From positions 118,786 through 182,785 of the forward strand of contig JAOIUY010000003.1 of the NCBI GenBank assembly GCA_028223755.1: a stretch of 64,000 nt of DNA, in the 5' to 3' direction. This document shows positions 18,830-30,582 of this stretch, piece by piece; the first letter of the stretch is position 1, and the number at the start of each line of letters is the position of its first letter. Source of the stretch: Pseudomonadales bacterium. GTDB lineage: Bacteria > Pseudomonadota > Gammaproteobacteria > Pseudomonadales > UBA7434. A program made the translations under genes and the position numbers. A model generated the notes under the pieces. That model saw only the letters and a program-made list of their open reading frames with translations. It ran no database searches and was not told where the DNA came from.

Positions 18830-19600
18830 ATGGATCTGTTTGCTGAAATTGGTGTGCGTGAGTGGTTAATTGGCGCTGGCTTATTGTTAGTGTTAGCCGT
18901 CTTGGTTGATGGTTTTAGACGTATGCGCGCCGAACGTAAAGGTGGCATCAAAATGTCGTTGGGTATGGGCGGAGGCTTTGCTGATGATGGTGAACCGCTT
19001 GATACACATGAATTACCTAATGGTGGGGCGCGTGTGATTGTTCGTACTGATCCAATTATTAGCGATCAAGGTGCCGACGATTTGTTTTATAACGAAGATG
19101 ATGAGCTTGATGGCGACGAAGATCAAGGTCAAGATCGTGCGGCGCGTCAAGCTGCTTATGCTGAGCGTGAAATCTTAGTGATGCATGTAAAAGCTAAGGC
19201 AGCGGATGGTTTTAACGGCAGCGATTTACTTCAAATTCTTTTAGCTTGTGATATGCGTTACGGTGATAAAGATATTCTACATCGCCACGAAAAAGCTGAA
19301 GGTAAAGGCTGCTTGCAATTTAGTGTTGCCAATATGCTAGAGCCTGGCACATTCAATCTCGAAGATATTAATTCATTTCGCACGCCTGGCGTTACGTTTT
19401 TTATGACCTTGCCTGGCCCTGAAGATGCATTACAAGCTTTTGAATGCATGGTTGAAACCGCTAACTGCTTAGTGAAAAACCTTAACGCTCTTTTGCTTGA
19501 CGAAGATCATTCAACCGCAAGCCTGCAAGTGATTAATCATTACCGTGCACGTGTTAAGCAGTTTAATCAAAAAATGAATAGCGCTTTAGAATCGGCTTAA
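18830..19600 (+). CDS. zipA: Cell division protein ZipA
   Basis: A 256-residue FtsZ-anchoring protein. A single N-terminal membrane helix (residues 12-29, LIGAGLLLVLAVLVDGF) is followed by a basic patch (RRMRAERKGG). A short acidic linker (about 78-98, DDELDGDEDQGQD) then leads to the C-terminal FtsZ-binding domain (from about 110: ILVMHVKAKAADGFNGSDLL). The linker is far shorter than the Pro/Gln-rich one of E. coli ZipA (328 residues). Its place between smc and ligA supports the call. Confidence 0.93.
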   Translation: MDLFAEIGVREWLIGAGLLLVLAVLVDGFRRMRAERKGGIKMSLGMGGGFADDGEPLDTHELPNGGARVIVRTDPIISDQGADDLFYNEDDELDGDEDQGQDRAARQAAYAEREILVMHVKAKAADGFNGSDLLQILLACDMRYGDKDILHRHEKAEGKGCLQFSVANMLEPGTFNLEDINSFRTPGVTFFMTLPGPEDALQAFECMVETANCLVKNLNALLLDEDHSTASLQVINHYRARVKQFNQKMNSALESA

Positions 19601-19685
19601 GCTATACCTGCAATAATTTTTTGTAGACTAAAAAATAGCGTTACTAAACACCAGTGCAAAACAATCCATCTAACACTTTGATTAA

Positions 19686-21866
<2,181 letters not shown>

Positions 21867-21892
21867 CCTTCAAACGATTAGCCTATAAGCGA

Positions 21893-23113
21893 TTAGTCTT
21901 CATCCGCACAATATAACTCACCGTTTTCAAAAAGCTCGGCCAGTAAACTTTTGGTTTTATCGTGATTCAACCATGGCTGTAAATCTTCGACCGTCAATGA
22001 TTCCTGATTACATATCCGTTTAATACAGGTTTCTAATTCCCCAGCTCGGCTACCTAAATCAATCTCTCTTCCATTAACAAAAAACATTAGCGGTGATTTT
22101 GTTTCAGTATCGGCATCCATATAATAAAAGCGTGATGCAGTATCTCTATAAATATTTATTTCTATATTAGTGAAATCGATAGTGTTAATCACTGCGTCGT
22201 TTTCAATAACAAATGCATTAACGGCGTTTTGCTCATCATTAGCATCAGTGTATTTTGTCTGGCTAGCCCATCGCCCAAACCATTGCTGCAACTGTGTTTT
22301 ATCACTGAGTTTTTCACTGATCATTAAGGCGATGTTATCTATGGTTTGCTTATCAATTGCGCCGAATCCTGAGCCGTTCACAGTAGTATCTCTAAAGCGA
22401 TCGTCTTCGGATAATTGCTGCTGTATAAAGGCAGTGTAATCATCCAGCACTTCAGATTGAGATGGTGAGCGAAAACCGACAGAATAGGTCATGCAGCTAT
22501 TATCTAATCCTGTTCCCCAGTGCGCGACATAGGGAGGGACATACAAGATATCGCCGGCAGTTAATTCATAGGTTTCAGTAACATTGAATTCGGTTAGAAG
22601 GGTTAGCGCCTGATCGGGTTGTAACTGGGTCTGCTTATCGCATCGCTGGCCGATTTGCCATTCACGCTGACCCTGACCTTGAACCAGAAATACATCATAG
22701 CGATCAAAATGTGGGCCAACACCACCGCCTTGAGTCGCATAACTCACCATAACATCATCAACCTGCCAGCCAGGGATAAAGCCGAAATAGGTGAGTAGTT
22801 CAGCAACTTCTGGCGCATAGTGATCAACTGCTTGTACGAGTAGAGTCCAATTTTTTTCATCTAAGGTGCTAAATCTTTGCTCAGCAAAAGGGCCATGCTC
22901 AAGCGACCATTGGCTATTAATGAGTTGCTGAGGGTTAGGTTTAGACAAGATAAGACGCGATTCAATATCGCCTTCTAAAGAGAGCCCAGCTAACTCATCA
23001 GCAGTAATGGGGTTATGCCAATCGGGTAATCCGCTTTTAATAAGCAGCGGTTTTTTTTGCCAATACTCATTGAGAAATAACTGTTGATCAAAGTTTTTTA
23101 ATACAGGCGGCAT
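21893..23113 (-). CDS. roxA: Ribosomal protein uL16 arginine hydroxylase (RoxA/YcfD)
   Basis: A 406-residue JmjC-type 2-oxoglutarate/Fe(II) oxygenase that hydroxylates an arginine of ribosomal protein L16. The iron-binding HxD is in GVGPHFDRYDVFLVQGQGQR, and the second-strand His is in PYVAHWGTG. The N-terminus (FLNEYWQKKPLLIKSGLP) and the C-terminal winged-helix part are typical. It converges with ligA, with only 26 bases between the stops. Confidence 0.92.
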   Translation of the reverse strand: MPPVLKNFDQQLFLNEYWQKKPLLIKSGLPDWHNPITADELAGLSLEGDIESRLILSKPNPQQLINSQWSLEHGPFAEQRFSTLDEKNWTLLVQAVDHYAPEVAELLTYFGFIPGWQVDDVMVSYATQGGGVGPHFDRYDVFLVQGQGQREWQIGQRCDKQTQLQPDQALTLLTEFNVTETYELTAGDILYVPPYVAHWGTGLDNSCMTYSVGFRSPSQSEVLDDYTAFIQQQLSEDDRFRDTTVNGSGFGAIDKQTIDNIALMISEKLSDKTQLQQWFGRWASQTKYTDANDEQNAVNAFVIENDAVINTIDFTNIEINIYRDTASRFYYMDADTETKSPLMFFVNGREIDLGSRAGELETCIKRICNQESLTVEDLQPWLNHDKTKSLLAELFENGELYCADED

Positions 23114-23212
23114 AGGTGATAACTTTTTATTATTCGAGATAAATCAATCAGACTTTATTGACGAACAGAGTTTATTTAATTGATGTGATAAATGTAAATA
23201 TAAAAAGCGACC

Positions 23213-23563
23213 TTATTGAGAAAGATGCTTTGGATCGTGCTTTAAAACAGTATGTATAACTGTATCCTTTTCGAAAATAACAACGAAGTCTGAATATTCC
23301 CAGCGACTAATAGGGGGGTTGCCATAGCTTTCGTTGCGCTTATTGCTCTCATTAATAATGACGGCTTCGCCGAACTCCTCTAACACTTGCTCTTTAGTGT
23401 CGCCTTGTTCGGGGCGCGGGATAGATGCTTTATCTGCAGCTTGTGATGCAACAGGAATTTGAATGATCTCGGCATTACTGTGGCTAGTTACAAACAGGGC
23501 AGAAGCTATTATGAAAGATAACGCTGCTAATATGCCCGAGACAGATATACGAGAATTCATCAT
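23213..23563 (-). CDS. Small exported conserved hypothetical protein
   Basis: 116 residues with a Sec signal peptide (about residues 1-31, ending SHSNA). The mature part has KEQVLEEFGEAV followed by NPPISRWEYSDFVVIFEKD and VIHTVLKH. This pattern (a short helix, then a W-E-Y-x-x-F-x-V-x-F-E strand pair) recalls small SmpA/BamE-like periplasmic domains, but the resemblance is weak. It follows the PilZ gene by 11 bases, so both are likely on one transcript. Start is ATG 23563 or 23560. Confidence 0.65.
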   Translation of the reverse strand: MMNSRISVSGILAALSFIIASALFVTSHSNAEIIQIPVASQAADKASIPRPEQGDTKEQVLEEFGEAVIINESNKRNESYGNPPISRWEYSDFVVIFEKDTVIHTVLKHDPKHLSQ

Positions 23564-23574
23564 TAGGTTCTATC

Positions 23575-24174
23575 CTATTTATCCAGTGAGTGTTTCTTTC
23601 GTTGTTCGCGAGCTTGTACTTGCATGATATGTCGGGCAATGACTTGCTCGTCCACATCAGGTAATGATTGAAAGGCACAAGAAATATGATAGCCCCCATC
23701 AATGGCGCGATGACAGGCAACCACTCTTATATAAGCCGCTATGCCTATTAAGGTTTGGTGAAACCAAATTTTAACCGCATGATAACTATCGGCCTCTAGC
23801 TCGCTGTTAAAGTTAAAGCCAATGCCACCTTCACTAATATCTACCGACTGCAGTTCAGCTTCTATACCGACCAAAGAAGCGGCAACCGCATTGCCGACAG
23901 TTTCAATTTTTTTATTAATGGCCTGCAAATAAAGAGCAATCTCTGGCGTCTTCTCGTGAATCGCTCTAAAAACACTGCCACTATCGGTATCTATACCGCG
24001 TAGCTCACGCATTAGTCGAAAAGCTTCAGACTCGACAAAGCATGCCTCTGCCGGTTTACTTTCGACATCCTCAGCACTTACGAGTGTCAGGTCAATGATT
24101 GCCGTATCGTCGATACGGTAAAGCTGGCGGCGCTCATCTTGCTTTGAGTCGTTATTATCGCTTGTCGTGTCCAT
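23575..24174 (-). CDS. PilZ-domain protein
   Basis: A 199-residue cytoplasmic protein. RRQLYRIDDTAIIDL (about 15-30) supplies an RxxxR-like motif and VDISEGGIGF (about 113-122) the D/NxSxxG motif of PilZ domains that bind cyclic-di-GMP. The motifs are farther apart than usual, with a helical insert between them (about 45-105), as in the long PilZ proteins next to lolCDE in Pseudomonas. It is divergent from lolC. Confidence 0.78.
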   Translation of the reverse strand: MDTTSDNNDSKQDERRQLYRIDDTAIIDLTLVSAEDVESKPAEACFVESEAFRLMRELRGIDTDSGSVFRAIHEKTPEIALYLQAINKKIETVGNAVAASLVGIEAELQSVDISEGGIGFNFNSELEADSYHAVKIWFHQTLIGIAAYIRVVACHRAIDGGYHISCAFQSLPDVDEQVIARHIMQVQAREQRKKHSLDK

Positions 24175-24466
24175 AGAATTATCAATTGTCGTTAAATTAA
24201 GGCCTAATTAGACTTTCAGTTTAGTATACTAAGGCTGTTTATTCACGGTTCACATTAACTTACTTGAGTTAATTTACTTATGCCATTTCACTTGAGTCAA
24301 TTGATCAACCGTTAATAGCTTATCAGTTGTGATTAAAATGTGACCGATTTAACAGTTAATACCGTCAAAGCCTGCCGTGTTTAGGGCTTCTAATGTCAAC
24401 GAAATGTTCGCTTATGCAAAAGAGGCTTCAAAATATCAACAAAAAAGCTGGGATCCTCATAACACA

Positions 24467-25741
24467 ATGAAGTCACAATCTTTCCCGCTCTTTGTTGCGC
24501 TGCGTTATGGCATTCCGTCTAAAGGTATGGGCACCTCTGGCTTTCTAAGCGCAGTATCGCTGATGGGCCTCACTCTGGGAGTATTTGCCTTAATCGTTGT
24601 TGTTAGCGTAATGAATGGCTTTGAGCGTGAACTTCAAAATCGATTACTTTCCTTGTTACCTCATTCGCAATTGTTATTACCAAGCGATTCTCCAAATAAT
24701 CCCGAATGGCCCATTTTACGTGACGAAATTTTGCAGCATGAGCAGGTAATGGGTGCTGCGCCTTATGTTGAGGCGACCGTCATGTTAAGCGCAAATCAAC
24801 GCTTTCATAGCGCAACGCTTACCGGCATTGATCCAAGTAGTGAGCAAAGTGTCTCAATACTCCACCAGCATATTATTGCTGGCGATATTAGTCGCTTATC
24901 AGATATTCGTTATGGCCTTGTGATCGGCAGCTTGTTGGCGCGGCAATTAGGCGTAGTACCCGGTGATAAACTGACAATCATTATGCCCAAGGTCGGCATA
25001 ACGCCACTGGGTCCAGTTACACGTCAAAAGCGCTTTGAAGTTGTAGCTGTCTTTGAAGTCGGTGCTGAATTGGATCAGAACTTAGTAATAAGCCACTTGG
25101 CTGCAAGTCAGAAATTATTAGCGCTTGGAGATAAGGTGACCGGTATTCGCCTAGCGGTTATGGATCAATATCAATCATTTGCGATTACTGATTCGCTCGT
25201 TGAGCAACTGTTATCTAATGGTACATTTCAGATTCCGCCAACATTTATCGATTGGCGAGAAAAAAATAGCAGTTTGTTTCGTGCTATTTTTATGGAAAAA
25301 ATTATGATCTTTGTTTTGTTAATGTCCGTTGTCGCCGTTGCATCTTTCAACATAGTTTCAATTATATTAATGACGGTCACTGATAAACGTAGCGATATTG
25401 CTGTGCTGCGAACCATGGGCGCAAGCGCAACCGATATACGCCGTCTATTTATTTTGCAGGGTTTGCTTATCGGTTTGATAGGGACTTTTTGTGGCGTATT
25501 ACTCGCCTTGTTAGTAGCACCGAATATCGGCAGTCTATTACAAGCTGTTGAAGCCCTGTTAGGCTGGCAATTATTTGATCCGACGGTTTACTTTATTCCT
25601 TATTTACCTTCAGAGTTACGTGCAAGTGATGTGTTTATTGTCAGTGGCTCTGCTCTGTTGATTAGCTTGCTTGCAACACTTTATCCCGCTGCAAAAGCGG
25701 CTGCGATTGAACCTGCTGAAGCGCTAGCCTACGAACATTAA
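24467..25741 (+). CDS. lolC: Lipoprotein-releasing permease LolC
   Basis: A 424-residue inner-membrane subunit of the LolCDE transporter that hands outer-membrane lipoproteins to LolA. The first helix follows the start (LFVALRYG, then FLSAVSLMGLTLGVFALIVV), a periplasmic domain spans about 50-270, and three C-terminal helices follow. The conserved tail is LLATLYPAAKAAAIEPAEAL. The frame is open upstream to a GTG at 24377, but family alignment favours ATG 24467; the spacing to GGGA is long. Confidence 0.9.
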   Translation: MKSQSFPLFVALRYGIPSKGMGTSGFLSAVSLMGLTLGVFALIVVVSVMNGFERELQNRLLSLLPHSQLLLPSDSPNNPEWPILRDEILQHEQVMGAAPYVEATVMLSANQRFHSATLTGIDPSSEQSVSILHQHIIAGDISRLSDIRYGLVIGSLLARQLGVVPGDKLTIIMPKVGITPLGPVTRQKRFEVVAVFEVGAELDQNLVISHLAASQKLLALGDKVTGIRLAVMDQYQSFAITDSLVEQLLSNGTFQIPPTFIDWREKNSSLFRAIFMEKIMIFVLLMSVVAVASFNIVSIILMTVTDKRSDIAVLRTMGASATDIRRLFILQGLLIGLIGTFCGVLLALLVAPNIGSLLQAVEALLGWQLFDPTVYFIPYLPSELRASDVFIVSGSALLISLLATLYPAAKAAAIEPAEALAYEH

Positions 25742-25751
25742 TGGATTTTAA

Positions 25752-26456
25752 ATGCTCAATAAAACACTCAATACAGACAGTCCAATTTTAAGCTGTACCG
25801 ATCTTGGTAAAATTTATTCTGAAGGCGATCAGCAATTAACAGTGCTTAAAGATATTTCTCTCAACATTAAGCCTTCTGAACGTATTGCTATTGTAGGAGC
25901 TTCTGGCTCGGGTAAAAGTACGCTGCTTAATTTATTAGGGGGTCTCGACCAGCCAAGTACAGGTAGCGTTTCAATACTTAGCCAATCACTCGCTTCACTT
26001 AATGACCAAGCGCTTAGCGATATTCGCAACTATACGCTTGGTTTTGTCTATCAGTTCCATCATTTATTGCCGGAGTTTACTGCACTCGAAAACGTACTTA
26101 TGCCGTTGATGATTGCAAGGCAAGATAAGCTGCAATCCATCAATAAAGCTAATGAGCTATTGGCAGCGGTAGGGCTCTCACAGCGCAGCACTCATCGACC
26201 CTCAGCACTTTCTGGTGGAGAGCGTCAGCGCGTTGCTATTGCGAGAGCGTTGGCCAATGACCCCGCTTGCGTCTTAATGGACGAGCCCACAGGTAACTTG
26301 GATCGACAGGCATCAGATAGTATTGAGCAGCTTATGGATACACTCTCGGAACAGTTGAACACGGCCTTTGTTGTTGTAACGCACGATGAAAATGTTGCCA
26401 GTAGAATGGATGCCGTTTATCGACTAGACGCATGTCGCTTGGAGCGTCAAGCTTGA
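25752..26456 (+). CDS. lolD: Lipoprotein-releasing ATPase LolD
   Basis: A 234-residue ABC ATPase. Walker A is GASGSGKST (49-57), Q-loop YQFHHLLPEFTALENVLMP, signature LSGGERQRVAIARAL and Walker B CVLMDEPTGNLD. The sequence around the Q-loop is diagnostic of LolD against other MacB-type ATPases. It lies between the two permease genes, ten bases after lolC. Confidence 0.95.
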   Translation: MLNKTLNTDSPILSCTDLGKIYSEGDQQLTVLKDISLNIKPSERIAIVGASGSGKSTLLNLLGGLDQPSTGSVSILSQSLASLNDQALSDIRNYTLGFVYQFHHLLPEFTALENVLMPLMIARQDKLQSINKANELLAAVGLSQRSTHRPSALSGGERQRVAIARALANDPACVLMDEPTGNLDRQASDSIEQLMDTLSEQLNTAFVVVTHDENVASRMDAVYRLDACRLERQA

Positions 26457-26461
26457 ATTCA

Positions 26462-27739
26462 ATGGCGACAAAACGCTTCGGCAGTACCAGCTTATTTTTA
26501 GCCTGGCGATTCTTTGCTGGCCGCGAGCGCAATGCCTTAGTCTCTTTTATTTCTGCGGTTTCTATCTTTGGACTCGCTCTTGCTATTGCATTGTTGATTG
26601 TCGTCTTGTCCGTAATGAATGGCTTCGAAAAAGAATTCCGTGATCGTATTCTTGGACTAGCACCTCATGCGACACTTTGGTTTGATCAACCCGTCGAAGA
26701 TTGGCAAAGCATTGTTGAATCACTAGAGGGCGAAAGAGATATCATACGCGCCCAGCCAATTATTGAGTTTAAGGCGATGGCAGTTGCGGCTAATCAAGTT
26801 CGACCAGTCTTAATACAGGGCGTTGATTACGCAAAACTCAGCCCGCTTCTACAGCCTTATCTCGGCACCCATCAAAAGAAAGACCTTAAAAAAACGGATA
26901 CAAAAGAACTTGCTCACTCAAACATTGTTTTGGGGATGCAGCTAGCTAAACAATTGGGGCTGGAGCAGGGTGATAATATCCGCTTAATGGTGCCAGACAA
27001 TTCCACCAGCACTGTTGCACTCGGCTCATCTGGTCGCGCTAACAGTTATTCATTTCAATTAAGTGATACGCTAATAACTGGCACTGAAATTGACAATGTC
27101 GTTGGTTTAATACCGCTAAGACATGCAGCAGCTATTACTCATCTAGGCAATGGTATACAAGGTATTCAATTGCAGGTTGTCGATTTGTTTCAAGCTCGCC
27201 GCATAGCGACTTTGCAGGCAATTAATCATCAGCTGCCGGTTCGCATCACTGATTGGACACAGTCATTTGGTAACCTCTATACCGCTATTCAATTGTCACG
27301 ACAGATGGTTGTTTTGCTTCTTACAACAATTATTGCAGTGGCCGTTTTTAATGTTTTTGTCACCTTGGGTATGGTGGTGAAACATAAGAAGTCGGATATC
27401 GCGATATTGCGCACTATGGGCTTTACTCGTCGCGGTGTGTTGTTTAGCTTTGTCATGCAGGGCATGCTTATTGCGAGTATTGGTTGTGTTATTGGTGCGC
27501 TATTCGGCAGCTTATTAGCTTATTTAGCGCCCTCATTAATGGACTTGATAGAGTTTTTATTAGGTGTAGATTTATTAAGAACGGATGTTTATCCGATTAA
27601 CTATTTGCCCTCACAACTAAAAGTTTCTGACATTGCTTTAGTTTGTCTAGCAGCACTGGGGATGAGTTTCTTGGCAACACTTTATCCCGCTTGGCGCGCT
27701 GCTAACATTTTGCCGGCAACGACGCTAAGGTATGCATAA
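26462..27739 (+). CDS. lolE: Lipoprotein-releasing permease LolE
   Basis: A 425-residue paralogue of lolC with the same layout: N-terminal helix (ALVSFISAVSIFGLALAIALLIVVLSVMNGFE), large periplasmic domain, then three helices (about 285-420) and the tail FLATLYPAWRAANILPATTLRYA, shown in part here. ATG 26462 lies five bases after lolD and fits the family start; an ATG at 26432 overlapping lolD is the alternative. Its stop overlaps the next small gene by eight bases. Confidence 0.9.
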   Translation: MATKRFGSTSLFLAWRFFAGRERNALVSFISAVSIFGLALAIALLIVVLSVMNGFEKEFRDRILGLAPHATLWFDQPVEDWQSIVESLEGERDIIRAQPIIEFKAMAVAANQVRPVLIQGVDYAKLSPLLQPYLGTHQKKDLKKTDTKELAHSNIVLGMQLAKQLGLEQGDNIRLMVPDNSTSTVALGSSGRANSYSFQLSDTLITGTEIDNVVGLIPLRHAAAITHLGNGIQGIQLQVVDLFQARRIATLQAINHQLPVRITDWTQSFGNLYTAIQLSRQMVVLLLTTIIAVAVFNVFVTLGMVVKHKKSDIAILRTMGFTRRGVLFSFVMQGMLIASIGCVIGALFGSLLAYLAPSLMDLIEFLLGVDLLRTDVYPINYLPSQLKVSDIALVCLAALGMSFLATLYPAWRAANILPATTLRYA

Positions 27740-28019
27740 AGCGGTGAGCTCGAATGAGCCAACACAAGAATCTGCCCCTTTAGAAGTCATTATTGATCAG
27801 CAGGGCTTTTATCGTATTGATGGCCGAGCACTTATCGACACTGATAGAAATACGCTTGAGACTGCGCTGAATCAATTAACTGAGGGTGACTTATCGACAC
27901 CCCTCACACTCACTGCCGATGCTGCAGTACCTTATCAGGCGGTAGTACGAGTTATTGATACCGCTGGAGCAATAGGATTTACTAAAATAAATATTACCAC
28001 CCAGCCCGAAGCTGAATGA
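27732..28019 (+). CDS. N-terminally truncated ExbD/TolR-like protein
   Basis: A 95-residue product covering only the periplasmic part of an ExbD/TolR protein: linker, then APLEVIIDQQGFYRIDGRAL, LTLTADAAVPYQAVVRVID and AGAIGFTKINI. The N-terminal cytoplasmic lead and membrane helix (with the proton-channel Asp) are absent, and no signal replaces them, so the product would stay in the cytoplasm. The frame begins inside the lolE end. In Pseudomonas an exbB-exbD-like pair lies between lolE and lpxK, so this looks like a deletion remnant that may still be translated by coupling to lolE. Confidence 0.65.
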   Translation: MHKAVSSNEPTQESAPLEVIIDQQGFYRIDGRALIDTDRNTLETALNQLTEGDLSTPLTLTADAAVPYQAVVRVIDTAGAIGFTKINITTQPEAE

Positions 28020-28172
28020 TAATAGCTGCTTAGGCTTGATCGAAAGGGTTCTAAATAGGAATCTATCTATAGATGTTTTAAATAGATGGGCGCTTTATAG
28101 ATAACTGTTTATTATTTAGCCCAAATTGCAGATTAAGCAGTAATTACCATAAGATAATACTCAACGAATAAA

Positions 28173-29267
28173 ATGCAGCTTATAAAGAAAACCATTGAAA
28201 CATTCATATCTCGCATCTGGTACGGGCAGGGCGTAGCTTCTCGCGCGGCCGCATTACTATTATCGCCGCTATCTATTATTTATCGATCCATTGCTGATGA
28301 AAACAAGCGCAAGGCGCTTGCTAACCGAGTTGATGATCTGCCTATAAAAACGATTGTCATTGGCAATATCACTGCCGGCGGAACAGGTAAAACGCCCTTA
28401 TTGATTGCTGTGGCAAAACAGTTAGCTTCGAAGGGATGGAGTCCTGGCATTATTAGCCGCGGTCATGGTGGACTCTACTTAAAAGGCGAAGCACTCGCCA
28501 CACGCGTTCAGCTTGATAGCGATCCATTTTGGGTAGGTGACGAACCCGTTCTTATCGCACAGGCCTTGCAGACTATGCCCGTTGTTGTTTGTCCTCGCCG
28601 CATCGAAGCGGTTGCTTTGCTACTCAAAGATACAGACTGCAATATTATTTTAAGCGATGATGGTTTGCAGCACTATGCGCTTCCTCGCGATATTGAAGTT
28701 GTCTTAATTGATGCCGCTCGCGGATTTGGTAACCAAAAATTATTACCTGCCGGTCCTTTACGAGAACCTATTGAACGACTTAAAGATTCCGATATAGTTA
28801 TTTTTAATGGTCAGCCATCGCCACAATTAAAAGCTACCGTGGCTCAATACCCGCTGGCAAACTATTCAATCAGCATGGCTGTTGATTCATTACGCTCTAT
28901 CGATAGTTCTGGCTTAGTGTCTAACGATTTATCTCAGCTAAACAGATACAGCGTCATTCATCTCGTTGCTGGTATTGGCCATCCTGAACGCTTTTTTAAC
29001 GCTATTCATCTGTTATTATCTGATAATGAAAACGCGCCCGAAGTCATTGAGCATGCATATCCTGATCATCACTGCTATAAGGAAAGTGATCTTAAATTTC
29101 CCCAGCATGATGGCAATGAGGCTATAGTGATGACGGCAAAAGATGCGGTTAAATGCGCTGGCTTTATCAACAACCCACTGCCACTTTATGCTGTTGATGT
29201 TAGTGCTCGTTTCGAACCTAGTGATACAGCGCTTATTGATGCTATTTGCTCGCAGCTAGTTAATTAA
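28173..29267 (+). CDS. lpxK: Tetraacyldisaccharide 4'-kinase LpxK
   Basis: A 364-residue membrane-associated kinase that adds the 4'-phosphate to the lipid A precursor. The Walker A-like motif is GNITAGGTGKTPL (about 63-75), followed by SRGHGG and VGDEPVLIAQ. Conserved segments IILSDDGLQHYAL and VFNGQPS follow. The 153 bases before it (28020-28172) hold no gene. It heads the lipid A / cell-wall run lpxK-kdsB-ptpA-murB. Confidence 0.94.
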   Translation: MQLIKKTIETFISRIWYGQGVASRAAALLLSPLSIIYRSIADENKRKALANRVDDLPIKTIVIGNITAGGTGKTPLLIAVAKQLASKGWSPGIISRGHGGLYLKGEALATRVQLDSDPFWVGDEPVLIAQALQTMPVVVCPRRIEAVALLLKDTDCNIILSDDGLQHYALPRDIEVVLIDAARGFGNQKLLPAGPLREPIERLKDSDIVIFNGQPSPQLKATVAQYPLANYSISMAVDSLRSIDSSGLVSNDLSQLNRYSVIHLVAGIGHPERFFNAIHLLLSDNENAPEVIEHAYPDHHCYKESDLKFPQHDGNEAIVMTAKDAVKCAGFINNPLPLYAVDVSARFEPSDTALIDAICSQLVN

Positions 29268-29284
29268 TCTTCTGGAGATCCACT

Positions 29285-30088
29285 TTGTCATTTTCTATTG
29301 TCATACCATCCCGTTTCGGCTCGACTCGCTTAGAGGGTAAAGCATTACTTGATATTGCTGGCAAGACAATGGTGCAGCGAGTCTATGAACAATCTTGCTT
29401 AAGCGATGCAGACGAGGTGTTAGTAGCAACCGATGATTCTCGTATCGCCGATGCAGTAAATGCTTTTGGCGGACAAGTAGTAATGACATCCGACAAACAC
29501 CCCTCGGGTACAGATCGTCTTGAAGAAGTTGTCACTAAAAAAGCCTATGCAAAAGATCATGTCGTCGTTAATGTCCAAGGCGACGAGCCATTAATTCCAC
29601 CAGAAGCTATCAATCAAGTCGCGACCAATCTTTTATCGAATGCTAATGCTGGCATTGCAACGCTTTGCGAGCGTATTACTGATCAGTCAGAGATAGTCAA
29701 TTCCAACGCCGTAAAAGTGGTTCGCAACCAGCACAATTTTGCGCAATTATTTTCACGAGCACCGATTCCATGGTTACGCAACTGGCCATCGTTAGATTTC
29801 ATTGGTTCAGACAGCCATCTAGACAGCTCTTTTGCGATGTCTCCTGACGACGCTATTCAGTGGTTTCGTCATATTGGCATCTATGCCTATCGTGTTAATG
29901 TGCTAAAGCAATTTGTTAGTTGGCCGATGTCGGCAGGCGAGAAGGCCGAGTCGCTTGAGCAGTTACGTGCGCTCGATAATGGTATTGCTATTCACTGCGA
30001 AGAAACCAAATGTCGATTGCCGGGTGGAATTGACACTCAAGAAGATCTAGACCGAGTTCGCGCTCTGTTTAATGAGGATGAGCGCTAA
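29285..30088 (+). CDS. kdsB: CMP-KDO synthetase KdsB
   Basis: A 267-residue cytidylyltransferase that activates KDO for lipopolysaccharide synthesis. The nucleotide-binding start is IPSRFGSTRLEGKAL, and HPSGTDRLEEV and VVNVQGDEPLIPP are family signatures; QLRALDNGIAIH is near the end. The start codon is TTG with TGGAG seven bases upstream, giving MSFSIVIPSR, which fits the family start. In Pseudomonas a small Trm112-like gene lies between lpxK and kdsB; here only 17 bases separate them. Confidence 0.94.
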   Translation: MSFSIVIPSRFGSTRLEGKALLDIAGKTMVQRVYEQSCLSDADEVLVATDDSRIADAVNAFGGQVVMTSDKHPSGTDRLEEVVTKKAYAKDHVVVNVQGDEPLIPPEAINQVATNLLSNANAGIATLCERITDQSEIVNSNAVKVVRNQHNFAQLFSRAPIPWLRNWPSLDFIGSDSHLDSSFAMSPDDAIQWFRHIGIYAYRVNVLKQFVSWPMSAGEKAESLEQLRALDNGIAIHCEETKCRLPGGIDTQEDLDRVRALFNEDER

Positions 30089-30582
30089 TGTCGAAAATTT
30101 CCGTATTATTTGTATGCCTCGGTAATATCTGTCGCTCGCCAACCGCACACGGTGTATTTGAAACCATGGTTTCTCAAGCGGGGCTAGAAAATAAAATTGT
30201 GGTTGATTCATGTGGCACCGGCGATTGGCATATCGGTCACTCACCGGATGAGCGCTCGGCTAAAGCGGCATTAACTCGCGGCTATGATTTAAATCATCTG
30301 CGCTCGCGCCAAATCACGCCTAACGATTTTAATCAATTCGACTATATCTTGGTAATGGATGAGCAGAATTTAACGGACGTTAAAGCGTTATGCCCTAAAA
30401 GCTTTTCAGGCCAGTTAGAATTATTTCTTAACTATGCTAATAACTTCTCTGACTACACAGAGGTCCCAGACCCTTATTACGGCGGCGCAAGTGGCTTTGA
30501 TAATGTTATCGATTTAGTTGAAGACGCCTCACAGAGTTTGTTAACTGCTTTACAGAGCAAGCTTGAGATACAGCATTTATGA
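30088..30582 (+). CDS. Low-molecular-weight protein tyrosine phosphatase
   Basis: A 164-residue phosphatase. The P-loop VCLGNICRSPT carries Cys10 and Arg16 (Cx5R), and the general acid Asp is in VPDPYYGG near residue 127. Such enzymes dephosphorylate tyrosine kinases or other substrates. No exopolysaccharide kinase is adjacent. The ATG overlaps the kdsB stop by one base, and the end overlaps murB by four bases. The position between kdsB and murB is the same as ptpA in Pseudomonas. Confidence 0.92.
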   Translation: MSKISVLFVCLGNICRSPTAHGVFETMVSQAGLENKIVVDSCGTGDWHIGHSPDERSAKAALTRGYDLNHLRSRQITPNDFNQFDYILVMDEQNLTDVKALCPKSFSGQLELFLNYANNFSDYTEVPDPYYGGASGFDNVIDLVEDASQSLLTALQSKLEIQHL

